Shown one piece after another: positions 8,233-18,248 of a DNA stretch of 64,000 nt. Under the pieces are notes generated by a model. That model saw only the letters and a program-made list of their open reading frames with translations. It was not told the origin of the DNA and ran no database searches. The DNA comes from Streptomyces spinosisporus. GTDB lineage: Bacteria; Actinomycetota; Actinomycetes; Streptomycetales; Streptomycetaceae. A program made the position numbers and the translations under genes. Location: assembly GCF_022698145.1 (NCBI RefSeq), contig NZ_JALDAX010000010.1, forward strand, positions 1 to 64,000, given 5' to 3'. Numbering within the stretch: the stretch's first letter is position 1; every line of letters begins with the position of its first letter.

Positions 8233-9870
8233 ATGCGTGGAGCCACGCACGCCACATGGGCCGCAGGCGCGGCGGCGATCGCACTCGCCGCGACGGCCTG
8301 CGGGGGCGGCGGCAGCGACAACGGCGGTGGCAGTGGTGACAGCGGTGCGGTGCTCAGCTCCTCCTGGGGGGACCCGCAGAACCCGCTGGAGCCGGCCAAC
8401 ACCAACGAGGTGCAGGGCGGCAAGGTCCTCGACATGATCTTCCGGGGGCTGAAGAGGTACGACCCGAAGACCGGTGCCGCCCAGGACATGCTCGCCGAGA
8501 AGATCGACACCTCGGACTCGACGAACTTCACCGTCACCGTCAAGAGCGGCTGGAAGTTCAGCAACGGCGAGCCCGTCACCGCCCAGTCCTTCGTGGACGC
8601 CTGGAACTACGGCGCCAGCCTGAAGAACAACCAGAAGAACGCGTACTTCTTCGGCTACATCGAGGGCTACGACAAGGTCCACCCCGACAGCGGCAAGCAG
8701 ACCGCCGACACGCTCTCCGGTCTGAAGGTCACCGGGGAGCGGACCTTCACGATCAAGCTCTCCCAGAAGTTCTCGACCTTCCCCGACACCCTCGGCTACC
8801 CGGCGTTCGCACCGCTGCCCAAGGCCTTCTTCGACAACCACGCCGCGTGGATCAAGAAGCCGGTCGGCAACGGGCCGTACCAGATCCAGTCGTACACCAA
8901 GGGCTCGAAGATGTCCCTGCGCAAGTGGGACGGCTACCCCGGCGACGACAAGGCGCAGAACGGCGGCGTCGACCTCAAGGTCTACACGGACAACAACACC
9001 GCCTACACCGACCTGATGGCCGGCAACCTCGACCTCGTCGACGACGTGCCCGCCGCCCAGCTCAAGAACGTCAAGGCCGACCTCCAGGGCCGGTATCTGA
9101 ACACCCCGGCCGGCATCATCCAGACGCTCTCCTTCCCCTTCTACGACAAGAACTGGAACAAGAGCGGCTCGCAGAAGGTCCGCAAGGGCCTGTCCATGGC
9201 GATCAACCGCAAGCAGATCACCGACACGATCTTCCAGAAGACCCGCACCCCGGCCACCGACTGGACCTCCCCGGTCCTCGGCGAGAAGGGCGGCTTCCAG
9301 GACGGACTGTGCGGGGACGGCTGCGAGTACAAGCCCGACGAGGCCAAGAAGCTGGTCAAGGAGGGCGGCGGGCTGCCCGGCGGCCAGGTCAGGATCGGGT
9401 ACAACGCGGACACGGGCTCGCACAAGGAGTGGGTGGACGCGGTCTGCAACTCCATCAACAACGCGCTCGACAACGACAAGGCCTGCGTCGGCAACCCGGT
9501 CGGCACCTTCGCCGACTTCCGCAACAAGATCACCGCGAAGAAGATGACGGGGCCGTTCCGGGCCGGCTGGCAGATGGACTACCCGCTCATCCAGAACTTC
9601 CTGCAGCCGCTCTACTACACCAACGCCTCCTCCAACGACGGCCACTGGTCGAACAAGGACTTCGACAAGCTGGTCAACCAGGCCAACAGCGAGACCGACA
9701 CCGCCAAGGCGATCTCGCTGTTCCAGGACGCCGAGAAGGTCGTACGGGACAACATGGCGGCCATCCCGCTCTGGTACCAGAACGGCAGCGCCGGCTGGTC
9801 CGAGCGGCTCTCGAACGTCGCCCTCAACCCCTTCAGCGTCCCGGTCTACAACGAGATCAAGGTGGGCTGA
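8233..9870 (+). CDS. Oligopeptide-binding lipoprotein of a second ABC importer
   Basis: A 545-residue family-5 solute-binding lipoprotein. The signal peptide ends in the lipobox AATAC and is followed by a Gly/Ser/Asn-rich linker. The body shows typical SBP_bac_5 segments (KVLDMIFRGLKRYDPKTGA, GWKFSNGEPVTAQSFVDAWN). The ATG at 8233 is chosen because AGGAGG ends 6 bases before it; an earlier ATG at 8218 would place that same AGGAGG inside the gene. It is first of five plus-strand genes, the ordinary Opp/Dpp order, and diverges from the bldK-like operon. An internal CGDGC pair may form a disulfide. The ligand is probably a peptide. Confidence 0.85.
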   Translation: MRGATHATWAAGAAAIALAATACGGGGSDNGGGSGDSGAVLSSSWGDPQNPLEPANTNEVQGGKVLDMIFRGLKRYDPKTGAAQDMLAEKIDTSDSTNFTVTVKSGWKFSNGEPVTAQSFVDAWNYGASLKNNQKNAYFFGYIEGYDKVHPDSGKQTADTLSGLKVTGERTFTIKLSQKFSTFPDTLGYPAFAPLPKAFFDNHAAWIKKPVGNGPYQIQSYTKGSKMSLRKWDGYPGDDKAQNGGVDLKVYTDNNTAYTDLMAGNLDLVDDVPAAQLKNVKADLQGRYLNTPAGIIQTLSFPFYDKNWNKSGSQKVRKGLSMAINRKQITDTIFQKTRTPATDWTSPVLGEKGGFQDGLCGDGCEYKPDEAKKLVKEGGGLPGGQVRIGYNADTGSHKEWVDAVCNSINNALDNDKACVGNPVGTFADFRNKITAKKMTGPFRAGWQMDYPLIQNFLQPLYYTNASSNDGHWSNKDFDKLVNQANSETDTAKAISLFQDAEKVVRDNMAAIPLWYQNGSAGWSERLSNVALNPFSVPVYNEIKVG

Positions 9871-9876
9871 GCGCCG

Positions 9877-10800
9877 ATGGGCAGATACGTGGTCCGGCGT
9901 CTGCTCCAGATGATCCCGGTGTTCATCGGGGCCACGCTGCTGATCTTCCTGATGGTGAACGTGATGGGCGACCCCATCGCGGGACTGTGCGGCGAGCGGC
10001 AGTGCGACCCGGCCACGGCCGCCCAGCTGAAGAAGGAGTTCGGCCTCGACAAGCCCGTGTGGCAGCAATACCTGACCTACATGGGGAACGTCTTCACCGG
10101 CGACTTCGGCACCGCGTTCAACGGGCAGAAGGTCACCGAGCTGATGTCGACGGCGTTCCCGGTGACCATCCGGCTCACGATCGTCGCGATCCTCTTCGAG
10201 ATCGTCATCGGCATCACGCTGGGCGTCGTCACGGGGCTCAGGCGCGGGCACCCGGTCGACACCTCGGTGCTGCTGCTCACCCTCGTCGTCATCTCCGTCC
10301 CCACCTTCGTCACCGGCCTGCTGCTGCAGCTGCTGCTCGGGGTCGAGTGGGGCTGGATCAAACCGTCGGTCTCGCCGGACGCGAACTTCGGCGAACTGAT
10401 CGTGCCGGGCCTGGTCCTGGCCTCCGTCTCCCTCGCCTACGTCACCCGGCTGACCCGCACCTCCATCGCGGAGAACCGGCGCTCCGACTACGTCCGTACG
10501 GCCGTCGCCAAGGGACTGCCCCGCCGGCGGGTCGTCGTCCGGCATCTGCTGCGCAACTCGCTGATCCCCGTGATCACCTTCATCGGCACGGACATCGGGG
10601 CGCTGATGGGCGGCGCGATCGTCACCGAGCGGATCTTCAACATCCACGGCGTCGGCTACCAGCTCTACCAGGGCATCCTGCGCCAGAACACCCAGACGGT
10701 GGTCGGCTTCGTGACCGTGCTGGTGCTGGTCTTCCTGGTCGCCAACCTCCTCGTCGACCTCCTGTACGCCGTACTCGACCCGAGGATCCGCTATGCCTGA
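9877..10800 (+). CDS. Oligopeptide ABC transporter permease (OppB/DppB type)
   Basis: A 307-residue permease with N-terminal MGRYVVRRLLQMIPVFIGAT, about six membrane helices and an EAA loop (NRRSDYVRTAVAKGLPRRRV). As in the left operon's DppB, the first outer loop carries a cysteine pair (LCGERQCDPATAA). It begins 6 bases after the binding-protein stop and overlaps the next permease gene by 8 bases, so the genes are translationally coupled. Role: one half of the membrane channel for peptide uptake. Confidence 0.85.
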   Translation: MGRYVVRRLLQMIPVFIGATLLIFLMVNVMGDPIAGLCGERQCDPATAAQLKKEFGLDKPVWQQYLTYMGNVFTGDFGTAFNGQKVTELMSTAFPVTIRLTIVAILFEIVIGITLGVVTGLRRGHPVDTSVLLLTLVVISVPTFVTGLLLQLLLGVEWGWIKPSVSPDANFGELIVPGLVLASVSLAYVTRLTRTSIAENRRSDYVRTAVAKGLPRRRVVVRHLLRNSLIPVITFIGTDIGALMGGAIVTERIFNIHGVGYQLYQGILRQNTQTVVGFVTVLVLVFLVANLLVDLLYAVLDPRIRYA

Positions 10801-11770
10801 GCGCTACGAGTCCGAGGGGGCCATCTCCGGCGCGGGCATGGGCGGGGCCATGGACCTCGCGGTGACCGAGGCGGAGACGCTGGAGCGGACGCCCGAGGGG
10901 CCGGACGGCTCGGGCCCGGCCGGCAAGCCCCGCTCCCTGTGGTCCGACGCCTGGCGGGACCTGCGCCGCAACCCCGTCTTCATCGTCTCGGCCCTGGTGA
11001 TCTGCTTCCTGGTCGTCATCTCCCTGTGGCCCTCGCTGATCGCCTCCGGCAACCCGCTCAAGTGCGACCTCGCCAAGGCCCAGGAGGGCTCCCAGCCGGG
11101 CCATCCCTTCGGCTACGACGGCCAGGGCTGCGACGTCTACACGCGGACCGTGTACGGGGCCCGCAAGTCCGTCACGGTCGGCGTCTGCGCCACGCTCGGG
11201 GTCGCGCTCCTCGGGTCGGTGCTGGGCGGGCTCGCGGGCTTCTTCGGCGGGTTCTGGGACTCGCTGCTGTCCCGCGTCACCGACATCTTCTTCGCGATCC
11301 CGGTCGTCCTCGGCGGCCTGGTCCTGCTCTCCGTCGTCACCAGCAACACGGTCTGGCCGGTGATCGGCTTCATGGTGCTGCTGGGCTGGCCGCAGATCTC
11401 CCGGATCGCCCGCGGTTCGGTGATCACCGCGAAACAGAACGACTACGTGCAGGCCGCCCGCGCCCTCGGCGCCTCCAACTCCCGCATCCTGCTGCGGCAC
11501 ATCGCGCCCAACGCGGTCGCGCCGGTGATCGTGGTGGCGACCATCGCGCTCGGCACGTACATCGCCCTGGAGGCGACCCTGTCGTACCTCGGCGTGGGTC
11601 TCAAACCCCCCACGGTCAGCTGGGGCATCGACATCTCGGCCGCCTCGCCCTACATCCGCAACGCCCCCCACATGCTGCTGTGGCCGGCCGGCGCCCTGGC
11701 CATCACGGTGCTGGCCTTCATCATGCTCGGCGACGCGGTGCGCGACGCCCTCGACCCGAAGCTGAGGTGA
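10793..11770 (+). CDS. Oligopeptide ABC transporter permease (OppC/DppC type)
   Basis: A 325-residue permease overlapping the previous gene by 8 bases. A cytoplasmic N-terminal tail of about 55 residues leads into the OppC_N segment (LWSDAWRDLRRNPVFIVSAL), then about six membrane helices and an EAA loop (QNDYVQAARALGASNSRILL). An outer loop again has spaced cysteines (NPLKCDLAKA, GQGCDVYTR). It forms the second half of the channel with the product of the preceding gene. Seven bases separate it from the ATPase gene. Confidence 0.85.
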   Translation: MPERYESEGAISGAGMGGAMDLAVTEAETLERTPEGPDGSGPAGKPRSLWSDAWRDLRRNPVFIVSALVICFLVVISLWPSLIASGNPLKCDLAKAQEGSQPGHPFGYDGQGCDVYTRTVYGARKSVTVGVCATLGVALLGSVLGGLAGFFGGFWDSLLSRVTDIFFAIPVVLGGLVLLSVVTSNTVWPVIGFMVLLGWPQISRIARGSVITAKQNDYVQAARALGASNSRILLRHIAPNAVAPVIVVATIALGTYIALEATLSYLGVGLKPPTVSWGIDISAASPYIRNAPHMLLWPAGALAITVLAFIMLGDAVRDALDPKLR

Positions 11771-11777
11771 TGACGCG

Positions 11778-12744
<967 letters not shown>

Positions 12745-12752
<8 letters not shown>

Positions 12753-13815
12753 GCCGATTCTGCAGGTGAGCGGGCTGGTCAAGCACTACCCGCTCACCCA
12801 GGGCATCGTCTTCAGGAAGCAGGTCGGCGCCGTGAAGGCCGTCGACGGCGTGGACTTCGAGCTGGGCCGCGGCGAGACCCTCGGCATCGTCGGCGAGTCC
12901 GGCTGCGGCAAGTCGACGGTCGCCAAGATGCTGGTCAACCTGGAGAGGCCGACGGCCGGGGAGATCCGCTACAAGGGCGAGGACATCGCGCGCCTGTCCG
13001 GCAAGGCCCTGCGCGCGGTGCGACGCAACATCCAGATGGTCTTCCAGGACCCGTACACCTCCCTCAACCCCCGGATGACGGTGGGCGACATCATCGGGGA
13101 GCCGTACGAGATCCATCCCGAGGTGGCGCCCAAGGGGGACCGGCGCAAGAAGGTCCAGGAGCTGCTGGACGTCGTGGGGCTCAACCCCGAGTACATCAAC
13201 CGCTATCCGCACCAGTTCTCCGGCGGCCAGCGACAGCGCATCGGCATCGCACGGGGGCTCGCCCTGCGCCCGGAGATCATCGTCGCCGACGAACCGGTCT
13301 CCGCCCTCGACGTGTCCGTCCAGGCCCAGGTGATCAACCTGCTCGACCGGCTGCAGAGCGAGTTCGAGCTGTCGTACATCTTCATCGCGCACGACCTGTC
13401 GATCGTCCGGCACATCTCGGACCGGGTCGGGGTGATGTACCTCGGGCGGATCGTGGAGACCGGCCGGGACAGCGAGATCTACGAGCACCCCACGCATCCG
13501 TACACCCAGGCGCTGCTGTCCGCCGTCCCGGTGCCCGACCCGGAGGCGCGCGAGCACCGGGAGCGGATCATCCTGACGGGCGACGTGCCGTCCCCGACGA
13601 ACATCCCCTCCGGCTGCCGCTTCCGCACCCGCTGCTGGAAGGCGCAGGAGCGGTGCGCGCTGGAGGTGCCGGCGCTCGCGGTGCCCGCCGAGTTCCGGTA
13701 CGCGGCCGGCCCCGCCGCGCACGACTCGGCCTGCCACTTCGCGGAGGAGAAACAGGTCGTGCCGCCCGAGGAGCCGGGGCGCAAGGAGCAGGCTCAAGAG
13801 CAGGCGGAGGAGTAA
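12745..13815 (+). CDS. Oligopeptide ABC transporter ATP-binding protein (OppF type)
   Basis: A 356-residue ABC ATPase with Walker A GESGCGKST, signature SGGQRQRIGIARGL, Walker B IIVADEPVSALD and the C-terminal cluster CRFRTRCWKAQERC. A tail of about 25 residues rich in Glu, Gln and Lys follows. The ATG at 12745 is preceded by GGAGGGAG inside the end of the upstream gene, giving an 8-base overlap. It ends the right operon; a strong hairpin follows at 13897. Confidence 0.85.
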
Positions 13816-13843
13816 CACGCAGGCAACTTCGCCGACCCGCATC

Positions 13844-13857
13844 CGATATACGGACGC
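13844..13857. repeat. Short repeat CGATATACGGACGC, copy 2
   Basis: Identical to the 14 bases at 8029-8042. It lies 28 bases after the last gene of the right operon and before the convergent terminator. Confidence 0.4.
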
Positions 13858-13896
13858 GTCAGGCTCGGGAGCGTACGGCCGTGCGGGTGCCGTGAA

Positions 13897-13930
13897 GCGG
13901 GCCGGGGTGCGCCATGTCACCCCGGCCCGC
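13897..13930. terminator. Bidirectional hairpin terminator
   Basis: A perfect 13-bp GC-rich stem (GCGGGCCGGGGTG and its complement) with an 8-base loop sits between the convergent ends of the OppF gene (13815) and the peptidase gene (13961). Confidence 0.75.
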
Positions 13931-13960
13931 TGCCGTGCTCCGTCAGAACTGCGCCAAGGA

Positions 13961-16081
13961 CTACGCCAGGCCCAACGACCGCCGCAGGAAGTCCAGTTGC
14001 AGGAGCAGCAGGTTCTCGGCGACCGACTCCTGCGGGGTCATGTGCGTGACGCCTGACAGCGGCAGCACCTCGTGCGGCCGGCCGGCGGCCAGCAGGGCCG
14101 AGGAGAGCCGCAGGGAGTGGGCGACCACCACGTTGTCGTCCGCGAAACCATGGATGATCATCATCGGGCGGTGCTGCTCGGCCGGATCGACCAGACCCGC
14201 GTCGTCGATCAGCGAGTTGCGCCGGTAGACCTCCGGCTGCTCGCCGGGGTGCCCGAGGTAGCGCTCCTGGTAGTGGGTGTCGTACAGGCGCAGGTCGGTG
14301 ACCGGGGCGCCCACCACGGCCGCGTGGAAGACGTCCGGGCGGCGCAGTGCCGCGAGGGCGGCGAGGTAGCCGCCGAAGGACCAGCCCCTGATGGCGACCC
14401 GGTTCAGGTCGAGCGGGAAGTCGCCGGCGAGCGACTGCAGCGCGTCCACCTGGTCCTGGAGGACGATCGCCGCGAGGTCGTCGCGCACCGCCTTCTCCCA
14501 GGCCGGGGAGCGGCCCGGGGTGCCGCGGCCGTCGGCGACCACGACCGCGAAGCCCTGGTCGGCGAACCACTGCGAGGTCAGATGCGGATTGTGCGCGACG
14601 ACCACCCGCTGGCCGTGCGGACCGCCGTAGGGATCCATGAGCACGGGCAGCGGACGCACGCCGTCGTGATCGCGGGGGAGCAGGACGGCGCACGGGATGC
14701 GGCGCGTGCTCCCCTCGGTGAGGGTCACGCGCGGGGACATACCGGGATCTTCGGCATATGACGCGATGGTCGTCAGCTGCCTGCCGTCGCGAAGTACCTG
14801 CGCCTGGGCGCCGGGCCGGTCGAGCGTGGCGGACACCAGCACGGTCACGCCCCCGGCGCGCACCGCCGAGTGCACGCCGGGCTCCTGCGAGACGCGCTCC
14901 AGGCCGAGCTCGTTGACGCGGTAGACATGCACCTCGCCGGTCTCGGAGTCCTCCGCCTCGGCGCCCGCAGACGCCGCGACCAGCACGTCGTCGGGTCCGA
15001 CGTCCAGCACCGCGCGCAGATGCAACTGCGGTCCGGTCAGCGGGCGTTCACCGACCGCGAGGACCCGGGCGCCACCCTCGTCGACGATCCGCACGAGCTG
15101 CCCGGAGGGGCTCCAGCAGGGCACCCCTGGGAAAAGATCAAGCCAAACTGGATCTTCGTCCGCGTGCACCAGCCGGGTCTGACCGCTCTCCGGGGAGACG
15201 GCGAGGAACAGCTGGCTGCGCTGGTCGCGCGCCTGTACGAGCAGCAGCGGTGCACCCGCTTGTGACCAGTGCACATGCGCCAGGTACGGATAGCGCGCCC
15301 GGTCCCAGACGACCTCCGTGCGCGTCCCGTCCAGGCCGATCACGAACAGCCGTACGTCCGCGTTGTCGGTGCCCGCCGCCGGGTAGGCGACGTGCAGTGG
15401 ATCACGTTCCGGCTGGGCCGGGTCGGAGATCCACCAGCGCCGCACGGGCGTGTCGTCCACGCGCGCGACCAGCAGCCGCTCCGAGTCCGGCGACCACCAA
15501 AAGCCCCGCGAGCGCTGCATCTCCTCCGCCGCGATGAACTCGGCCAGGCCGTAGGTGACGTTCTCCGACTCCGGTTCCGCCAGGGCCCGTTCGTCCTTGC
15601 CCTCGGTGCTCACGACCCGCAGCGCGCGGTGCGCGACGTAGGCGACGTGCCGTCCGTCGGGGGAGGGGCGCGGGTCGATCACCGGCCCGGCGGCGGGCAG
15701 TTCGCGTGCCGTGCCGGCCCGCAGCTCGGCCGCGAAAAGCCGCCCTGACAAGGCGAAAGACGCCAACTCGACGGCCGCGTCGGTGGCGTAGCCGACGATG
15801 CCGGCGCCGCCCTCACGACTGCGTTCGCGGCGTGCGCGCTCCTCGGGCGGGAGGTTCTCGGCGGCGCCGCCCAGCAGCGTGCGCGGGTCGGCCGCGACCC
15901 GCTCCTCGCCCTGCGCCGTGTCGAGCACCCACAGGGAACTCGCTCTGTCCGTACCGGAGGTGGAGCGCAGGAAGGCGACACGCGCGCCGTCGGGCGCCAC
16001 GGTGAACGCACGGGGCGCGCCGAGCGTGAATCGCTGGGTGCGGGCGTGCCTGCGGGGGAAGGAGTCGGACCTCGTCGTCAT
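13961..16081 (-). CDS. S9 family dipeptidyl-peptidase IV-like serine peptidase
   Basis: A 706-residue enzyme with an N-terminal beta-propeller (about residues 20-460) and a C-terminal alpha/beta-hydrolase domain. The catalytic set is visible: Ser568 in GWSFGGY, Asp648 in HGFADDNV and His680 in THMTP, the same pattern as DPP-IV. A Glu-Glu pair (E186-E187 in AEEMQRSRGFWWSP) matches the double-Glu that binds the substrate amino terminus in dipeptidyl peptidases, so removal of N-terminal dipeptides is likely. No signal peptide is seen, so it is probably cytoplasmic. Its place beside two peptide importers suggests it may help degrade imported peptides. The ATG at 16081 gives the conserved N-terminus. 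Confidence 0.85.
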   Translation of the reverse strand: MTTRSDSFPRRHARTQRFTLGAPRAFTVAPDGARVAFLRSTSGTDRASSLWVLDTAQGEERVAADPRTLLGGAAENLPPEERARRERSREGGAGIVGYATDAAVELASFALSGRLFAAELRAGTARELPAAGPVIDPRPSPDGRHVAYVAHRALRVVSTEGKDERALAEPESENVTYGLAEFIAAEEMQRSRGFWWSPDSERLLVARVDDTPVRRWWISDPAQPERDPLHVAYPAAGTDNADVRLFVIGLDGTRTEVVWDRARYPYLAHVHWSQAGAPLLLVQARDQRSQLFLAVSPESGQTRLVHADEDPVWLDLFPGVPCWSPSGQLVRIVDEGGARVLAVGERPLTGPQLHLRAVLDVGPDDVLVAASAGAEAEDSETGEVHVYRVNELGLERVSQEPGVHSAVRAGGVTVLVSATLDRPGAQAQVLRDGRQLTTIASYAEDPGMSPRVTLTEGSTRRIPCAVLLPRDHDGVRPLPVLMDPYGGPHGQRVVVAHNPHLTSQWFADQGFAVVVADGRGTPGRSPAWEKAVRDDLAAIVLQDQVDALQSLAGDFPLDLNRVAIRGWSFGGYLAALAALRRPDVFHAAVVGAPVTDLRLYDTHYQERYLGHPGEQPEVYRRNSLIDDAGLVDPAEQHRPMMIIHGFADDNVVVAHSLRLSSALLAAGRPHEVLPLSGVTHMTPQESVAENLLLLQLDFLRRSLGLA

Positions 16082-16257
16082 GCTCCGACCATATTGGCCA
16101 TGCGCCCCCTTGTGCGGCCGTGCGCCGACCGATGCGCACGCCCGGATAGTTATGATCACTACCGCATAGTGGGTATGAACCTGCTGGTTATTGCATGGAT
16201 TTATCTGGCCCCTGAGTCCGACCCCCGCGCCCTTGGGACCTTTGGAGGTGAGCCGCC
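16082..16257. promoter_or_regulatory. Divergent promoter region with GGGTAT element
   Basis: This region separates the peptidase gene from the small membrane protein gene. GGGTAT at 16171-16176, 82 bases before the start at 16258, resembles the -10 of stress sigma factors of the SigB type, but no good matching -35 was found. GGAGGTGAG at 16245-16253 is a strong ribosome site for 16258. Confidence 0.3.
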
Positions 16258-16452
16258 GTGGCACTCTCGATTTCGGCGGTTGTGCTGCTGGCGATCATCG
16301 TCGTCCTGCTGATCAAGAAGTCAGGACTGAAGGCCGGGCACGCGATCGTCTGCGCGCTGCTCGGGTTCTATCTCGCCTCCTCGACCGTCGCTCCGACCAT
16401 CAACGAGCTGACGACGAACATCGCGGGGATGATCGGGAGCATCAAGTTCTGA
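16258..16452 (+). CDS. Small conserved membrane protein
   Basis: A 64-residue protein starting at GTG behind GGAGGTGAG. Two hydrophobic stretches are visible, about residues 3-19 (LSISAVVLLAIIVVLLI) and 28-45. The last 20 residues are polar with a small hydrophobic end. Similar small proteins are widespread in Streptomyces and also occur on mobile elements, but no function is established that I know of. No neighbours suggest a role; it stands alone between two divergent or opposed genes. Confidence 0.65.
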   Translation: MALSISAVVLLAIIVVLLIKKSGLKAGHAIVCALLGFYLASSTVAPTINELTTNIAGMIGSIKF

Positions 16453-16480
16453 CGCCGGTGCTGCCCGGTCGACTGCGCCG

Positions 16481-16684
16481 TCAGCCCTCGGACGCGTACG
16501 CCACGAAGTCGGACCATGCCTCCGGCGAGAGCTGGAGGCGGGGGCCGGTGGTGTGTTTGGAATCGCGGACGTGGATGGTGGCGGATGTGGTGGCGACCTC
16601 TACACAGGAGTCGCCCTCGCTGTTGCTGCTGTAACTGCTCTTGAACCAGGCCAGATCGCGGGCGTCCCCGGTCATGGGGATCAT
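16481..16684 (-). CDS. DUF397 domain protein
   Basis: A 67-residue DUF397 protein: LAWFKSSYSSNSEGDSCVEV is the hallmark, followed by a conserved VRDSKHTTGPRL strand and a WSDFVAYA end. Its ATG overlaps the stop of the upstream XRE gene remnant (ATGA), the usual arrangement of XRE-DUF397 pairs in Streptomyces. Some such pairs act in development or behave like toxin-antitoxin systems, but most are uncharacterised. A shorter start at the ATG at 16675 is possible. Because the partner regulator is broken, this gene may be left without its normal control. Confidence 0.8.
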   Translation of the reverse strand: MIPMTGDARDLAWFKSSYSSNSEGDSCVEVATTSATIHVRDSKHTTGPRLQLSPEAWSDFVAYASEG

Positions 16685-16975
16685 GTTTCCCCCAGCAGTT
16701 GCTCGATGAAGGCTGTCGACTCACGTGGGGTGAGAGCCTGAGCTCGGATGATGCCATACCGCAGTTCGAGGATACGGAGCTGTTTGGGCTCAGACACCGG
16801 ACGCCCGTTGGCGACGGCCGGGGAGCGGCCCATCGCGGAGCCGTCGGGGAATTTCAGCACCTCGTCGGCCATGTCGAGATACTCAGGCCGGGGGATCCGC
16901 TTCCCGGCCTCGATCCTCCCAACCCGGCTCGTCCGACTCGCCCATGAGCCGGCTGACCTCACCGTCCACAGACAT
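16681..16975 (-). pseudogene. Decayed XRE/DUF5753 regulator
   Basis: Pieces of an XRE regulator lie in two frames. One frame opens MSVDGEVSRLMGES (from the ATG at 16975); another continues RTSRVGRIEAGKRIPRPEYL, the recognition-helix end of the DNA-binding domain. Joining them needs a frameshift at about 16928-16940. The part after the domain jumps straight to the C-terminal helix (YGIIRAQALTPRESTAFIEQ), so roughly 130-150 residues of the DUF5753 core are missing. The start of the helix-turn-helix is also absent. It directly precedes a DUF397 gene with a 4-base overlap. I read it as an inactivated regulator, not a short functional gene. Confidence 0.65.
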
Positions 16976-17250
16976 GCGCACACCCTCCGTCGTACGGCCG
17001 TACCTCTACGTAACCGCACGCCACGCTGAGTGATGCTAATCAAGAAACCGCCACCGGAACCCGACCGCTCGCGTTCCGGTGCCAGGGGCGATCTCTTTCA
17101 AGGACCACGATGGTGAAAGAACCCGGCCAAGCCCCACCCCTCCCGCCCGCGGCGCAGGCTCACTCGCCCGGGTGAACATTGCCAACTCGGCTGGATTTTC
17201 GGCCCCTTGATGGCTCTACGCTCGCCGCAACACAACCGCAGACATGCGAC

Positions 17251-17286
17251 GGCCCCCGCCGGGACGGCAATCCCAGTGCGAGGGCC
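17251..17286 (+). promoter_or_regulatory. Structured 5' leader ahead of the gene at 17315
   Basis: A two-tier hairpin can form: outer arms GGCCC (17251-17255) and GGGCC (17282-17286), inner arms GGGA (17261-17264) and TCCC (17271-17274). It lies just after an ATG (17244) that begins an overlapping open frame (MRRPPPGRQSQCEGL) and before the GGAG ribosome site at 17303. It could be a translated leader or an attenuator; both ideas are inference. Confidence 0.35.
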
Positions 17287-17314
17287 TGACCACCGAGGAA
17301 GTAGGAGCTTCCCG

Positions 17315-18190
17315 ATGGACACGCAGCACCCTAGCGCGCCCTCGCGCACCCAGTCCCGGCTTGCCGCCAACAACCACCCGAACCAGGGGCAGCCCCACAC
17401 GGGCGGCGGCCTCCGGCACGACAACACCCGTCACACCGCCCGCTTCACGGTGATCGGCAACCACCTCGCCCAGCACGCGGAACTCTCCCTCCTGGCGATC
17501 GGCCTGGCCTGCCACATCCAGTCGCTGCCCAAGGGCGCCCGCGTCGACATCAAAACCCTGACCGCCCGCTTCCCGGAGGGCGCCACCCGCATCGCCGCCG
17601 CCCTGCGCGAACTGGAGGCCCACGGCTACCTGCGTCGTGAACGCATCCGCCTCCCCGAGGGCCGCATCGTGACCCGCACCGTCTCCTGCAACCGGCCGGG
17701 GCGAGCCCGTCACGCCGACCGCGAGCCCGCACGGCCGTCCCACCCGAGGGAGGCGCCGACGAAGAAGCCGGCGCCCCGCAAGAAGGCTCTCCCTGCCATC
17801 CCGCAGCCCGCGTGCACCGCCCCCGCCCTCCTCCAGCAGGCCATCGACCTCCTCGCCGACCTGCGCCGCCACGACCCCCGCCTGCTCTTTTCGCCCTGCG
17901 ACACGGCCCACCTGGCCTCGGGTGTCGCCGCCTGGCTGGAGCGAGACGTCACCCCAACCGCCGTACGCCTGGCCCTGACGGCAGATCTGCCGGACGAGCC
18001 CCTCCGCCGCCCAGCCGCCCTCCTGGCGCACCGACTCACCGCCCAGTTGCCCCCTCCACCCCCGTTCCGCGCCCCCACCCCGCCACCGCCCACCCGGCAC
18101 CCCCTCCAAAACTGCGAAGGCTGCGACCGCGCTTTCCGTGCCCCGGCTCCAGGACGCTGCTATGACTGCCGTACACCCCTTGCCGCCTGA
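17315..18190 (+). CDS. Winged-helix-like DNA-binding protein, conserved in Streptomyces
   Basis: A 291-residue protein. Residues about 40-120 look like a winged helix-turn-helix (HAELSLLAIGLACHIQSLPK, then a recognition region ATRIAAALRELEAHGYLRRE and wing). The middle is basic and Pro-rich, and the end has a Cys pattern CEGCDRAF...CYDC that could bind zinc. The ATG at 17315 is chosen for its GTAGGAG site; upstream in-frame codons overlap the structured leader. Related proteins are common in Streptomyces with unknown role; similarity to plasmid or integrated-element replication helix-turn-helix proteins is possible but not shown. It stands alone in an accessory stretch. Confidence 0.65.
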   Translation: MDTQHPSAPSRTQSRLAANNHPNQGQPHTGGGLRHDNTRHTARFTVIGNHLAQHAELSLLAIGLACHIQSLPKGARVDIKTLTARFPEGATRIAAALRELEAHGYLRRERIRLPEGRIVTRTVSCNRPGRARHADREPARPSHPREAPTKKPAPRKKALPAIPQPACTAPALLQQAIDLLADLRRHDPRLLFSPCDTAHLASGVAAWLERDVTPTAVRLALTADLPDEPLRRPAALLAHRLTAQLPPPPPFRAPTPPPPTRHPLQNCEGCDRAFRAPAPGRCYDCRTPLAA

Positions 18191-18248
18191 ACCGCGTTCC
18201 CGACTCGGTGTCCCGATAACCTGGCCAGGGCACCCCCGGGAGGACACC

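Noticed and set aside
16258..16452. Small membrane protein as a marker of an integrated conjugative element
   Set aside because: No integrase, excisionase, tra gene or attachment repeat was seen nearby.
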